From Acanthornis magna (Eukaryota; Chordata; Aves; Passeriformes; Acanthizidae), in assembly GCA_036785705.1 (NCBI GenBank), contig JAWUZG010000052.1, positions 2,852,001-2,916,000 of the forward strand: DNA of 64,000 nucleotides, read 5' to 3'. This document shows, piece after piece, positions 13,291 to 22,715 of this stretch. The position numbers and the translations under genes are program-made. How positions within the stretch are numbered: position 1 is the first letter of the stretch; each line of letters starts with the position of its first letter. The notes beneath the pieces were generated by a model. The model was not told the DNA's origin, made no database searches, and was given only the letters and a program-made list of their open reading frames with translations.

Positions 13291-14610
13291 GTATATCTGA
13301 TATCTTGAGCTGGGTAGGTGGTGAAGGTGAGATTTGTGCTGTGTCTGTCCTTCATGAGTAGTTTACAAACCCCTTTGATATTTTGGTTTGTCTACTACTG
13401 AGAGCGTACCCTTAATACAAAACATTTTGGAAATTGCTTTTGGATCAAGAAATCATATTTGTCTTGAAAATTCCATGTGTACACAACACAACAATTCCTA
13501 TTCACCTATGCTTTTTTCTTTCATAGCATTTTTTTTTCTAACTTATTTTTGTATTCTTTCTCTGTATTTTTTTAAATTTTCCAGGATGTAGGAAAGGGTG
13601 TCTTATGGTACTATTGATACTTGCCGTCAGCAGAGAGAGTCTTTCTTGTCACCCTCAACATATTTCTTGTCCTTACGGTGATACATTTACTTTTCTCCTT
13701 GGTAACTCCTGTGCAATTGAATTTTAGTCCATAGGAAAAAACACCATCCACCCTTAGTTTGGTGCCTCCAATGAAAATTGGTTAAAATGAGATCACCCAG
13801 ATTCCACGCAGACACAAAGTGCCCAGGCATACTTCAATTTATTTATATTTAGAAGGTCATTGTTTTCACATCAATGATTCAACTCATGCTAACAATTCAA
13901 TCATTCTTGATCCTCCTTTACACCTCTGGAAAGGCATTAATTTAAATAATTTTTGAATTAGCAAGGGAAGAGAGCTTAATGTGATGAAAATTTTATACTC
14001 CCACTCCTCCTGAAAACACATAGCTAGATCTTTAGATCTAGATCTCAGTCTTCCAAGATATTTATTTTTACTTGTTCCTACTAAGGATAATTTGAAGTTT
14101 TAGCTTCACCAACTTTTAAAACCTTCAATGTTTTTTTCAGAGGAATGGCGATTCCTAAATGGGATACAAGTACTTAAAAGTCTTCTGAGAACTTGGAGTT
14201 TAAACTCTGTTTCTCACTTGCCATCTATAAAGCAGGCATACTATGGCAGCATTACAATATGCTAAGCTACAAAATATTTTTGAGATGCCCAGGTATAGCA
14301 TTCAGTAATTAAATGGCAGTGAAACTCACACAGAGAATTTAAACAGGCTACAGCAGACTTAAGTGAACCTGGGAACAGCTTTCATCTCCTGTGAATGAAC
14401 TTTGAGTTTGTACCCCTAGAAAAGCTGTAAATTTGTTTATTGCCACTAACCTACAATTTGCTAATCAAGTGATGTATGTTATCTACCACCTCAGTCGCAC
14501 TTTTCGGTCTACTTTCTTTATATTAAAAAAAGGCCCTTCCTTGAAATCAGAACAGGTACTATAAATTTTCAAAAGATACATTTTTTTACTCTGACATCAT
14601 TGGTGAGAGA

Positions 14611-14742
14611 CACAAACAAACAAACAAAACTCCAAGAAACAAAAAACAAACAAAAACAAACAAAAAAAAACCCCCAAAAACCAAAAAAAGAAAACCAAAA
14701 AACCAAAAAAACCAAACCAAACCAAAACAAAAAAAAAAAAAG
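14611..14742. repeat. A/C-rich simple repeat
   Basis: Runs of CAAA, CCAAAA and poly-A with almost no G or T. On the other strand it is the same kind of G/T tract seen at 10049 and 39390. Confidence 0.85.
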
Positions 14743-16830
14743 AGAGAGACAGAGACAAGACCTCAAGACCTAAGCTGGAGATGGATCAATGGATCAGACC
14801 CGAAGACTTCTTCTGAGATTTTATGATTCAATATTTTTTCCTGAAGTTTTTACACCTTTTTCGGAGATTTTATATTTCAGTACTTTTTCCACAAATGTCA
14901 GAAATTATGTATTGTTTATTTTGATATCAGATTTAATCAAGACTTAATTAAACCTTCAAAAAGAGATCTATAATGATTTGACTGGTAGATCTTAAACATG
15001 GTGAAGAAGGCTGGTGTCATTGAAATACATTGTCTATAGATGGAATTGGTGACAATGGTTTTCCAGCATCCCTTTTTATTTGCATATGTATTTACTGCAT
15101 TCTATTTTTCATAGTGTTTCATCAGTCTAATTTCACACTTACTTCCATCAGCTTTGTGCCCGGCTTGTAATTTGAAGTTCCAGTAAACTGTTTTTCTACT
15201 TCCTTTCTTGGGTACCAATAAAACCTCCATCTGTGTTAAAAAATTAATATTGATGTGCAGATTGAGTATAAAAATGCACCTAGACCAGCTTCAAACAACT
15301 CCTGATGATTTCATTAAATCTTTTTAATAGCCACTGTCGGTGGGAACTCTGTGTTCTCAGAGAAAATTACTTGCTCTACTTCTTCAAAATCAGTATTTGA
15401 TTTTTAAAGCAAAACAGCCTCAAGCTAAAATAATAGACAATTATTTTGTCCACAGTCAAATTGAGATTTGTCAACTAAGATCCTTTATGGGACATGCAGT
15501 GGATGTAGCGTGTTTTACTTGGAAACAAGAAATTACACTTTGTAGTTTAGTTTTGTTGATTGCCCTATTACAAAAGGCTGGTATATTAACTGGTTTAGTT
15601 ATTGCTTTAACAGTTCTATTTCAGAGTGGGAAAATGATCATACTGGTCCAAGGACTTTTATGGTTCTGCCTTTTTAGCTTATTAGTTATATTAACTGAAA
15701 TGTGATTGCAGCAATCAAACATTACAGTAGCTGGGCCAGCATAAAATGTAATCTGGAAAACTCCCATGATTTATTCAGGGTACTTCCCACGAGCTGTGAA
15801 TTTGATCAGGACGTAAATTCATATTTCTTCCTCTCCCTTTCAAATTTGGAAATACATGTAATAGTTTCCAGTAGAGAAAGTAATATGTCAGACTGCAGAA
15901 CAGGTAGAAAATTCATAAAGCTCCCTCAAAAGTTTTCAAGATAACAAAAATACATTGTTTTCCTGACTAGTGATGGGGGAAATCTCTCTCAGCTAGGACT
16001 GTATACATAAATTATCCTGAGAAGAAGTAGGATGTGCATTTATATGTACACCAGTTACTTTGTGAGTAGCAGTTTCCTGCAAGAACAATTTTATCGTACA
16101 GTGAGCTGTCATTGCTTGCCCTGCAGAGAAAGTGAGAGCCTGTTCAGAGTCGTTGTCCTGGCATAAATCCCCTGACTTTCTCCATGTCAGCTTGTTTGGA
16201 TTGCCATACAATTTGAATCAATAAGCAGTTTTTAGAATTTTTTACTTCTTTCTACTGATTCTTTTTCAAACAACCTCTTTCACCACAATAAAACCACTTT
16301 GGTGAATCTCTCTCTTTTAATTGACTGATCACAGGCTTAGCACCAAACAAATGTTTAAAGTCTTGCTGAGTGTTGGAATGCTAAAAGTAAGGTTCATTAC
16401 AAATAATTTTATTTATTTAAGTTAGGCATTCCATTTAAGCAAGTATGCTTGTATCATCAGTAGACACACAAGATCCCAAAACAGGTCATACTAAAAGTTC
16501 ATCTATCTTATTGGCTTAGTTTTACAAGTACTTACAGCAGAGTAACATGAATAGAAGGTATTTGCAGCAATATTTCCCCAAAACATTTCCAGCCTTTCCA
16601 ATCCTTTCTAGCTGAGTTACATATCATTGTTTTTATACCCTGCACAGGGTTTTCTTCAATGAGTCTGTCTAGTAAAACTTTGAACCCATGTCATCTTTTA
16701 GCATCCTAGATGCAACTTGGGGTAAAGTTCCTGTGCACAACCACCTCTAGTGAAGAATCAATATCTCAATATTACAGAGCCCAAAGATTCAATAAGGCAT
16801 CTCTTTTCCACATACATGTTTCTGATATTT

Positions 16831-16920
16831 TTAGCTTCTCTATTCAGTGAAAGACACTCTGTGTGTCCATCCAATGTTTAGCTCTTCTATCAGTGGAAGG
16901 CACTGTATCTCCATTCAATA
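16831..16920. repeat. diverged 45-base tandem duplication
   Basis: Two adjacent copies start TTAGCTTCTCTA (16831) and TTAGCTCTTCTA (16878), share 'TCAGTG.AAG.CACT' and end CCATCCAAT / CCATTCAAT. Confidence 0.65.
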
Positions 16921-17072
16921 TCTGCTTTGTCCTTTTCTGAATTTTTCCCAGTCCTTTCATATATATTTTGAAAGGAAGCAAAACTATGAACAAGATAGAG
17001 ATGAACAGTGGATTCATACGGTGAACAACTGAACCATCTCTCTGGCAAGACATTACCTAGGTTATTGTGTTT

Positions 17073-17648
17073 CTAAAGCACGATAAAATCAGGCTCTGAT
17101 CTACATTTTGACAACACAGTAATGTAAATAAGTAAGAATAATAAGATGTAACAGGGTTCCTGTGACGCGTAGGCAGGGCCATTGTCAGTTTTCACTGCAG
17201 ATGGCATGCCCAGGACCGAGAAGGCCAATTTCCAATGGGCAATGACATCACGACCCTTTTCTCCAGTGTGAGCAGATGCCCACATGGCTGAGGAGAAGGT
17301 GTCAATAGACACGTGCACATACTTAAATCGGCCAAATTCAGGGATGTGTGTCACATCCGTCTGCCAAAACTGCAAGGCCTTTAGGCCTCTGGGGTTTACC
17401 CCTGGTGGCAGAGGTGCACAAGCGCTGACAATGTCACGAGCCTCAGTTGGCGTCAATTGGAACTGCTTCTGCAGAGTATGTGCACTCTGGTGGAAGAAAT
17501 CATGGGAAGCTTTGGCTTGTGCAATTTTGTCAGGCTGAGGTGCCATCCATGCAGGATTGGCTAGCATATCAGCCCTGGCATTGCCTTCTGTTATAAAACC
17601 TGGCAATTTGGCGTGGCTTCGAATGTGCAAAATGTAATATGGATGTGT
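17073..17648 (-). pseudogene. ERV pol: RNase H end and truncated integrase
   Basis: This open stretch follows an in-frame TGA at 17649-17651. Near its start, 'GNARADMLANP' carries the fourth RNase H acidic residue. The integrase N-terminal zinc-binding region shows HDFFH and a later H, then 'SACAPL', where the expected second Cys of the C-x2-C half is not visible. The catalytic core shows the first Asp in TDVTHIPEFG and the second Asp in KTDNGPAY, 57 residues apart. The catalytic Glu expected about 35 residues later is absent because homology ends just after the second Asp, at about 17160. The remaining codons to 17073 are flanking DNA read through. In a working virus this enzyme would insert viral DNA into host DNA; this copy lacks a complete active site. 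Confidence 0.88.
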
Positions 17649-17972
17649 TCAAGCTTGAATTGCATTCCACAAAGCTTGTAATAATGAAAACAGAGCCTCA
17701 TTATTGACTTCCTTTAGAAGTGAACAATCTAGACATTTGGTTATATCTGCTACATAAGCAGAATCTGTGACCAAATTCAAAGGCACCTGAGAGAACCGCT
17801 GAAGGGCCAAGGTGACTGCCTTCAGTTCAACCAGTTGGGCAGAGCCTGACTCATGGCTTTTCAGCACCTGCCACTCGGATCCCTCCCTCCAGGTAACAAT
17901 GGCTTTTCCTGTTTTTCCAGAACCATCCGTAAAGACGGTGGGTCCGTGCACTGGCACCCGACTGTTCTTTGA
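17649..17972 (-). pseudogene. ERV pol: RNase H domain, broken
   Basis: This segment is in the same frame as the upstream reverse transcriptase but is bounded by two in-frame TGA stops (17973-17975 and 17649-17651). It shows the retroviral RNase H acidic residues in order: Asp in FTDGSG, Glu in VELKAV and Asp in VTDSAYV. The fourth lies beyond the second stop. RNase H would degrade the RNA strand of RNA-DNA hybrids during reverse transcription. Both stops are TGA, which fits decay of methylated CpG in CGA codons, although only the 17649 stop sits where an arginine codon is an easy guess. Confidence 0.88.
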
Positions 17973-19115
17973 TCACAAGGCAAGGCTGGTTGAATTTGCC
18001 AATTGTAATAATTTGTGACTGGGCAGGTGATAAGCAATCTGCCCTGAAAAGTTTTGCAATGCACTTTGCAAAGGAGCGCTGTTAGCAAGGCTCCATTCAA
18101 AAATGTCCCTTGTAATTGGGACAATAATGGTCGCAGGATCTGCAGCCATCAACTGCAGACACCGATGGCGGCATTTGATTATCAAACACGCGATCAATTC
18201 GAACAGCATGGGTGCTGTCTTTTTTGGCTGATGGGGCAGAAAGACCCATTCCAGAACCTGCAGAGGGTCAGCCCATTGTTTGTTCCATTGGCCAATGATA
18301 CCTGTGGGATGGAGGTCCGGAGCGGTAATAAAAACAGTGATATCGACAGAGGGATCTACTCGATAAATGTGACGAGCAGAAACAGCTTGTTGCACCTCGT
18401 TCAGCACTCGTCGCGCCTCAGGGGTCAATTTTCGAGGTGAATTCAGATCAGGGTCCCCCTTTAAAATATTAAAGAGCAGGAAAAGTTGCGTGGTGGTCAG
18501 TCCTAGATAAGGATGCAACCAATTAATGGTACCAAGCAATTTCTGGGCATCATTCAGAGTTTTGATAGTGTCTGAAAATTGCACCTCTTGGTGTTGTACA
18601 GTTTGATCCAAAATTTTGACTCCCAAATATTTCCAAGGAGGCTGCTGTTGAACCTTGTCTGGGGCCACTTGCAAGCCCTGGGAATGCAGGGCAGCGAGCA
18701 GTCGAGGCTGTAACCTCTGCAACTCATCCTGGGTGGACGCTGCCACCAGGATATCATCCATATAATGGTAGCAGAGTGCCTCAGGAAACTGCTCGCGAAC
18801 TCCAGACAAAGCCTGAGCGACATACCATCGACAGATTGTCAGGCTATTTTTCATGCCCTGAGGTAACACTTTCCATTGAAATCTCTTTACAGGCTCAGCA
18901 TTATTAATTGCAGGCACCGCAAAGGCAAATTTTGGTCTGTCGTTGGGGTGCAAAGGAATTGTGAAAAAACAATCCTTCAAATCAATGATCAGGATTTCCC
19001 ACTTTGTGGGGATCATTGTGGGCGAAGGCATTCCAGGCTGTAAAGCTCCCATAGTTTCCATCACTGCATTAACTTTGCAAAGGTCCTGTAACAATCGCCA
19101 TTTCCCCGAGTTTTT
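17973..19115 (-). pseudogene. ERV pol: reverse transcriptase, main part
   Basis: About 373 codons in one frame. Visible motifs: 'IDLKDCFFTIPL' with the first catalytic Asp, 'VLPQGMKNS' for template and primer contact, and 'YHYMDDILVAA' holding the two Asp residues of the YMDD box, followed by thumb and connection sequence. YMDD rather than YVDD fits class II retroviruses. The frame is entered through a single-base frameshift in a run of A and G near 19106-19116, where the upstream RT frame ends, and it closes at the TGA at 17973-17975. In a working virus the enzyme would copy the RNA genome to DNA. This copy cannot be translated as one protein. Confidence 0.93.
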
Positions 19116-19326
19116 TCTTAATTACGAAGACAGGAGTATTCCAGGGACTAGCAGAAGGCTCAATGTGTCCCTGTTGCAATTGTTCCTGAACCAGCTGACA
19201 AAGGGCGATTAATTTCTCTTTGGGCAAGGGCCACTGTGGTTCCCATATGGGTGTTTCAGTCAGCCATCGCAAGGATAGCATGCGATGTGGTGCGCCCTTG
19301 CGCACAGTGATCCCTATTAAAAATTT
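19106..19326 (-). pseudogene. ERV pol: reverse transcriptase N-terminus
   Basis: This frame begins at the pro-pol slippery site (19320-19326) and is -1 relative to protease. It contains typical class II RT N-terminal blocks: '[10 protein letters not shown]', 'QWPLPKEKL' and '[14 protein letters not shown]'. Homology to RT leaves this frame in an A-rich run near 19106-19116 and continues in a different frame in the next segment, which marks a single-base insertion or an equivalent indel. The open frame itself runs on without homology to 19069. Confidence 0.9.
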
Positions 19327-19589
19327 GTTCCAATCCGGACTCCCCATGCTGCCAACACGTCCCTCCACCAGAGGTTAATTGGGGCTGAAGTAACATAGGG
19401 CTGAATTACAGCCGTGCGACCCTCCGGGTCTTTCACCAACACAGGCTGTTTGCTCAGGTGGCTCTGTGTGGCTCCTCCTAGCCCCGCAATGGCTGATCTC
19501 ACAGGGGCTAGAGGCCATGTAGAAGGCCATGAAGAGGAGGAAAGAATTGTTACATCGGCACCTGTGTCAATCAAACTTCGAAGTCGAAT
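19317..19589 (-). pseudogene. ERV protease
   Basis: A retroviral aspartic protease in the pro frame. It carries the catalytic triplet as 'IDTGADVTIL', a glycine-rich flap-like 'GLGGAT' and a C-terminal '[10 protein letters not shown]', close to the usual GRD-L-L block but with Trp in place of the first Gly. The length (about 85 residues from the triplet) is near the family norm. No ATG lies at the N-terminus, as expected for a domain cut from a Gag-Pro precursor. An in-frame TGA at 19590-19592 separates it from the dUTPase-like segment, so it could not be made from the precursor. The TAA at 19317-19319 is the natural end of pro and overlaps the frameshift site. Confidence 0.92.
19320..19326 (-). 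promoter_or_regulatory. pro-pol -1 frameshift heptamer AAATTTT
   Basis: Read on the minus strand, A AAT TTT lies in the protease frame directly before its TAA stop (19317-19319). Slipping back one base enters the RT frame, which is open from this point. It fits the X XXY YYZ rule exactly and resembles the A-AAU-UUA site of avian sarcoma/leukosis viruses. Confidence 0.85.
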
Positions 19590-20180
19590 TCAACGTGGGT
19601 GGGCTTTTGGCAGGATCAGAGTGCACGTCAGCTGTGGTCTCTGGTTAGAGATGTCTGTGGCCCAGCAGATCTGTGGAAGTTCCGGAAGTTCAGTGGTGCT
19701 GCTTCCGCATGCTTGCTGCTCTGCTCTGGGAACAGAATACTCAAAAGGCACCAAGTGAGCAATGGGAGTTTTCTCAGGGATTGTGACAGGGGGGCTTGGT
19801 GTGGGAACCATAGCATGAATCTGGCCTGAAAAATCCCCATCTATAACTTCTGGATGAACAAAGATTCCTTGGTGGGTGACCTCAGGTCTCCCCACCACGA
19901 GAGCACCATACCCTTGGCTTAGGGGTTCGTGCGCATCCAAGGGGACTCTCTGAATGTTACCAGAGTCTAGGACAACTGTCCTGGCTGTGTAGACGTCGAC
20001 CCGGGCTGGCCCTTGGGCACCATCTCCACACTGGCCTGATGGGCCAGTGCTGGCGATGTTGACCTGGGCTGGCCCTGGGGTACCACACTGACTGGATAAG
20101 CCAGTGTTTGCAACCTGTTTTGGGGGAATGTTCAGGACAGAGGGCAATTCCCCATTTTTGCACCTCCCTTTCCATTTCCC
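19590..20180 (-). pseudogene. ERV dUTPase-like domain of Gag-Pro
   Basis: This frame is entered by -1 slippage at 20174-20180. After a linker it shows a dUTPase-like fold signature: 'VVLDSGNIQRVPL', 'GYGALVVGRPEVTHQG', the motif-3-like 'VIDGDFSGQI' and 'IPEKTPIAHLVPFEY'. Betaretroviruses carry a dUTPase at this place, between nucleocapsid and protease; its role would be to keep uracil out of viral DNA. The classical first motif of active dUTPases is not clear here, so activity is doubtful even before decay. The linker holds two similar units built around 'TGLSSQCG' and 'TGPSGQCG', a small internal duplication. The frame ends at a premature TGA (19590-19592). Confidence 0.8.
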
Positions 20181-20420
20181 AACAAAGGCTGGCCGTCTAC
20201 ATGGTATTTAGATCTGCAATATTCTGCAGAATGCATTGGTCTACCACACCTCTTGCAGTGGGGAATCACAGTCCCTGCATTTCCCTTTTTCTGTGATTTA
20301 GGTCGTCTTCGTTTATTCCCAGCCTTGGACTGCTTCTGCCCACTGTCAGGGTTTGCCTGAGCAGGTGACAGAAATGCAGCCAAAGCAGGCATCTTTGAGC
20401 TCCATGATCCCACTTGGGCA
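20132..20420 (-). pseudogene. ERV gag: nucleocapsid
   Basis: A basic segment ('AGNKRRRPKSQKK') is followed by one CCHC zinc knuckle, CKRCGRPMHSAEYC, which fits C-x2-C-x4-H-x4-C exactly. Nucleocapsid binds genomic RNA. Betaretroviruses often have two knuckles; only one is intact here, and the following 'CRSKYHVDG' keeps a single Cys. The frame differs from the capsid frame just upstream; the two overlap at about 20400-20430, which marks an indel in gag. The frame ends at TGA 20132-20134 after passing the gag-pro slippery site. Confidence 0.88.
20174..20180 (-). promoter_or_regulatory. gag-pro -1 frameshift heptamer GGGAAAT
   Basis: On the minus strand, G GGA AAT lies in the nucleocapsid frame, 40 bases upstream of the gag TGA stop (20132-20134). 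A -1 slip enters a frame that stays open into the dUTPase-like domain. It fits the X XXY YYZ rule exactly. I did not find a convincing downstream pseudoknot by eye. Confidence 0.8.
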
Positions 20421-21245
20421 TGCCTCTACCATGTCTGCGATGGAGACATCGTCTTTCAGTGCACCTATGATTCTTTTGCAGTCTTCGTTGGCCTTGTCTT
20501 TTGCCAGCTGTTTGCACAACACCTGTCTCAAGGGATTATCTTCCACTTGTTTTTCTAATGCGGCTGCTACCCTTTCGACGAAGGATAGAAAAGACTCAGA
20601 CGACCCCTGGTGTATCTTAGAATATTGCTCTTTCTGGTCTGCCATGTTGATTGTTTTAAGAAGAGCACCCATGCCTAACTTTTGGGCCTGCTCCAACAGT
20701 TGGGGATCCCATCTGGCTTGCAGGTCAGGATTGTCGCAGGGTTTAAGTCCCATCAGAACGTCTAATCCAGCTACATGCCTAGGGTTAACAAGAGGCAAAT
20801 GCATGTTTTCATCTGCAGCCTTTTGAGCCATTTTCCACCAAGTATTCTCAAAAAGTATAAATTGCACAGGTTGGAAAAGAACTTGGCCCAAATGCCTGAT
20901 GTCAAAGGGTGCCAACAGATCAGTATTCACTACTCTAATAACTTGCATAACTTCAGGAGACCCAAGCCCATACTGTGCTACCTTATTTTGTAAATCCTGG
21001 ACCACTTTCCAAGCTATAACTTGGTGGTTATCCGGTTGGCCTGAGTTCGGGGCTGCTTTGAATACCGGAAAAGCCTGAACATTCCCTGGCAGAACAGTAT
21101 TATCACCCTGAGCCACTTGCCCACTTTCTGAAGGCACTGCATCTTCCACCTGAGTTTCCATTGCCTCTGGCAGGGGTTGGGGCATGCCCATTCTTTCTAA
21201 TAGATCCCAATCCCCCACCTGCAAAGCTCCCAATTTGACATAGTC
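20346..21245 (-). pseudogene. ERV gag: capsid
   Basis: About 295 open codons. The capsid begins near 'AFPVFKAAPN'; the major homology region is 'HQGSSESFLSFVERV' about 150 residues later, followed by a C-terminal domain with 'LCKQLAKDKANEDCKRI'. Capsid would form the core shell of the particle. The last 15-20 codons before the TGA at 20346 are out of register with the family, because the true frame shifts into the nucleocapsid frame at about 20400-20430. Upstream, homology enters from another frame at about 21235-21250. Confidence 0.9.
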
Positions 21246-21407
21246 CCAATATCTTCTTGGGTTTCAAGCTCTTAATGTGATGGAGTACTCCTGAGTTATC
21301 CAGGAACAGGTCTGTAACAGACGTTTTCATCTCCTCTTTGCAATCTCACCTTTTCTGCCATGTACCAAGGGGTCTGGCTTGGCATCGGAATCATCCATTC
21401 GAGCCTA
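21235..21407 (-). pseudogene. ERV gag: broken linker before capsid
   Basis: An in-frame TAG (21405-21407) ends the upstream gag frame. A second frame, open from about 21330, carries a plausible gag linker beginning 'KTSVTDLFLDNSGVLHH'; its homology passes to the capsid frame at about 21235-21250. At least one stop and one indel therefore separate the matrix part from capsid. Confidence 0.65.
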
Positions 21408-22202
21408 CCCTGCTGTTCCTATCAAAAAGGCTGGAATGTCAGCAGGTATGGACGTTGGGCTCGGAGAGAAGGCCTCCAGAGAGGCCAGACTGGGGGCCGA
21501 AGAGGACAATGGAGTGACTTCCATCTCCTCTGACTGAACGGAATGAAGCAAGTGTAGAGGTGCTGCCGATCCCATTGTTACTATGGTAACTACGTCACCG
21601 TGCGCAGAAGGATACGGGGCTGTCGCCTCCTCTGCTCTCAGTTTCCTGGATTCAGACAGACACTGAGCGACAGCGGACTGCCTAGTGACATCCAGCAGAG
21701 CCAGGAGTGTGTCTGAGATCACTCTGAGTTTTTGCAAAATGCCATCCAGGGGCGCAACAGGGCAAGCGAGCTGTAAGCCCGTCCCCTGTGCAGTCCCTGC
21801 CCCCGCCTGCACCACTGCGGGCCCAGGACAGGTTGCCACCTCTGCTGCCGTGGTGGGAGGGACTGCGGGCATGTACTGGAGCAGGCAGGTTGTGGGGGAA
21901 CTGCCGGCACGTGCTGGAGCGGGGCGGCGTGGGCCGCCGCTTCTCCTGCAGTGCGGGGGTCTCGGGCGGCCCCGGAGCCGGCCCCAATGCAGGGGGGGGA
22001 CAGCGCCAGTGGCTGCTTCCTCTTCTTCAGCAGCCGCAGTGACGTCACTCACCTGCGCTGACAGAGGGTCATGCCAGGAGGCGCGGGGCCTCCCAACCCC
22101 CACCCGCAGCGGCACGGGGGGAGGAATCCCTGCTGCGCCGGCCCCGGGGGCCCCCCCAGCTGCTTCAGCCCTGCGCTTCTGCTCCAAGTGTTCCACCAAG
22201 AC
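21405..22202 (-). pseudogene. ERV gag: Pro/Ala/Gly-rich middle segment
   Basis: About 264 codons of low-complexity Pro-, Ala- and Gly-rich sequence from a GC- and CpG-rich stretch that stands out from the AT-rich surroundings. It sits between matrix and capsid, where betaretroviral Gag carries phosphoprotein and late-domain regions. 'APAPGPP'-like sequence occurs in other frames; in this frame 'PPPVPLRVG' is seen. The C-terminal third is less biased ('LDGILQKLRVISDTLLALL'). The frame is entered by a shift from the matrix frame near 22200 and ends at TAG 21405-21407. Confidence 0.7.
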
Positions 22203-22555
22203 TTCTTCTGGGTTGGATAGGGGCGTGGTTTGTAATTCAGCGGGGATATGTATTTTTTAAATGCTTCCGTGTTTTTCAAGGGAAGGGCGGGGCTGGCCGG
22301 GCCAATGTGTACGGGGGGGGTCCAGGGTTCTAAGTAGGAACGAGACTCCTTTTTTCCAAAATCCACCCTGTCTTCTCGTAATAAATCAAGGATTTGCTGC
22401 CAAGTGTAGCACAGGCATATAATTTTAAAATTTCCAAATGAAATTTCATACCGTAATTCATCCCCAAGAGAGAGCCACGCCTCAAAGGTCGGAACTGATT
22501 GTGAAACTTCGGAGTATCCCTTTCGCTCAAATCGTATTAATAAATCCACTAGCAT
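22200..22555 (-). pseudogene. ERV gag: matrix
   Basis: The first gag frame starts at an ATG at 22553-22555 ('MLVDLLIRFERKGY'). It has an alpha-helical look similar to the betaretroviral Gag p10/matrix domain, with 'FEAWLSLGDEL' and 'TWQQILDLLRED'. A further ATG at 22641 begins a short frame (22 codons) ending near 22570, so the original start may lie upstream with an indel between. Homology leaves this frame near 22200. Matrix would direct Gag to membranes. Confidence 0.7.
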
Positions 22556-22715
22556 TTTGTCAGAGACTTTAGCTCGGACGGGGACCCGTGCATCTTGATG
22601 GGACAGGAGGGAGCCTCAGAGTCCTCAGCTGCGTTCTCCATTATGTCCCCAAGATCCCGGGAGGGTGGGAGGGGATGAAGGCAGGTAGGGAGGGCTTCTC
22701 CTACCTTCAGAAGGA

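Larger units (their letters stand above)
13291..17156. other. unassigned DNA with A-rich repeat
   Basis: About 3.9 kb without a recognised gene. It contains an A/C-rich simple repeat (14611-14742), AGATCT-containing palindromes at 14025-14045, a diverged tandem duplication (16831-16920) and a 121-codon hydrophobic open frame (15340-15705) of unknown status. Confidence 0.5.

Noticed and set aside
14611..14742. Poly-A tail of a retroposed gene
   Set aside because: The tract is mixed A/C without a retroposed body or target duplication; a simple repeat fits better.
16550..17157. Possible 3' LTR of the provirus
   Set aside because: No sequence matching the 5' LTR (TATATAAAG, AATAAAG, CAGAGCAACA) occurs here.
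21685..22260. 191-codon plus-strand open frame
   Set aside because: It is antisense to the GC-rich gag segment; low stop density follows from base composition and no domain is visible.
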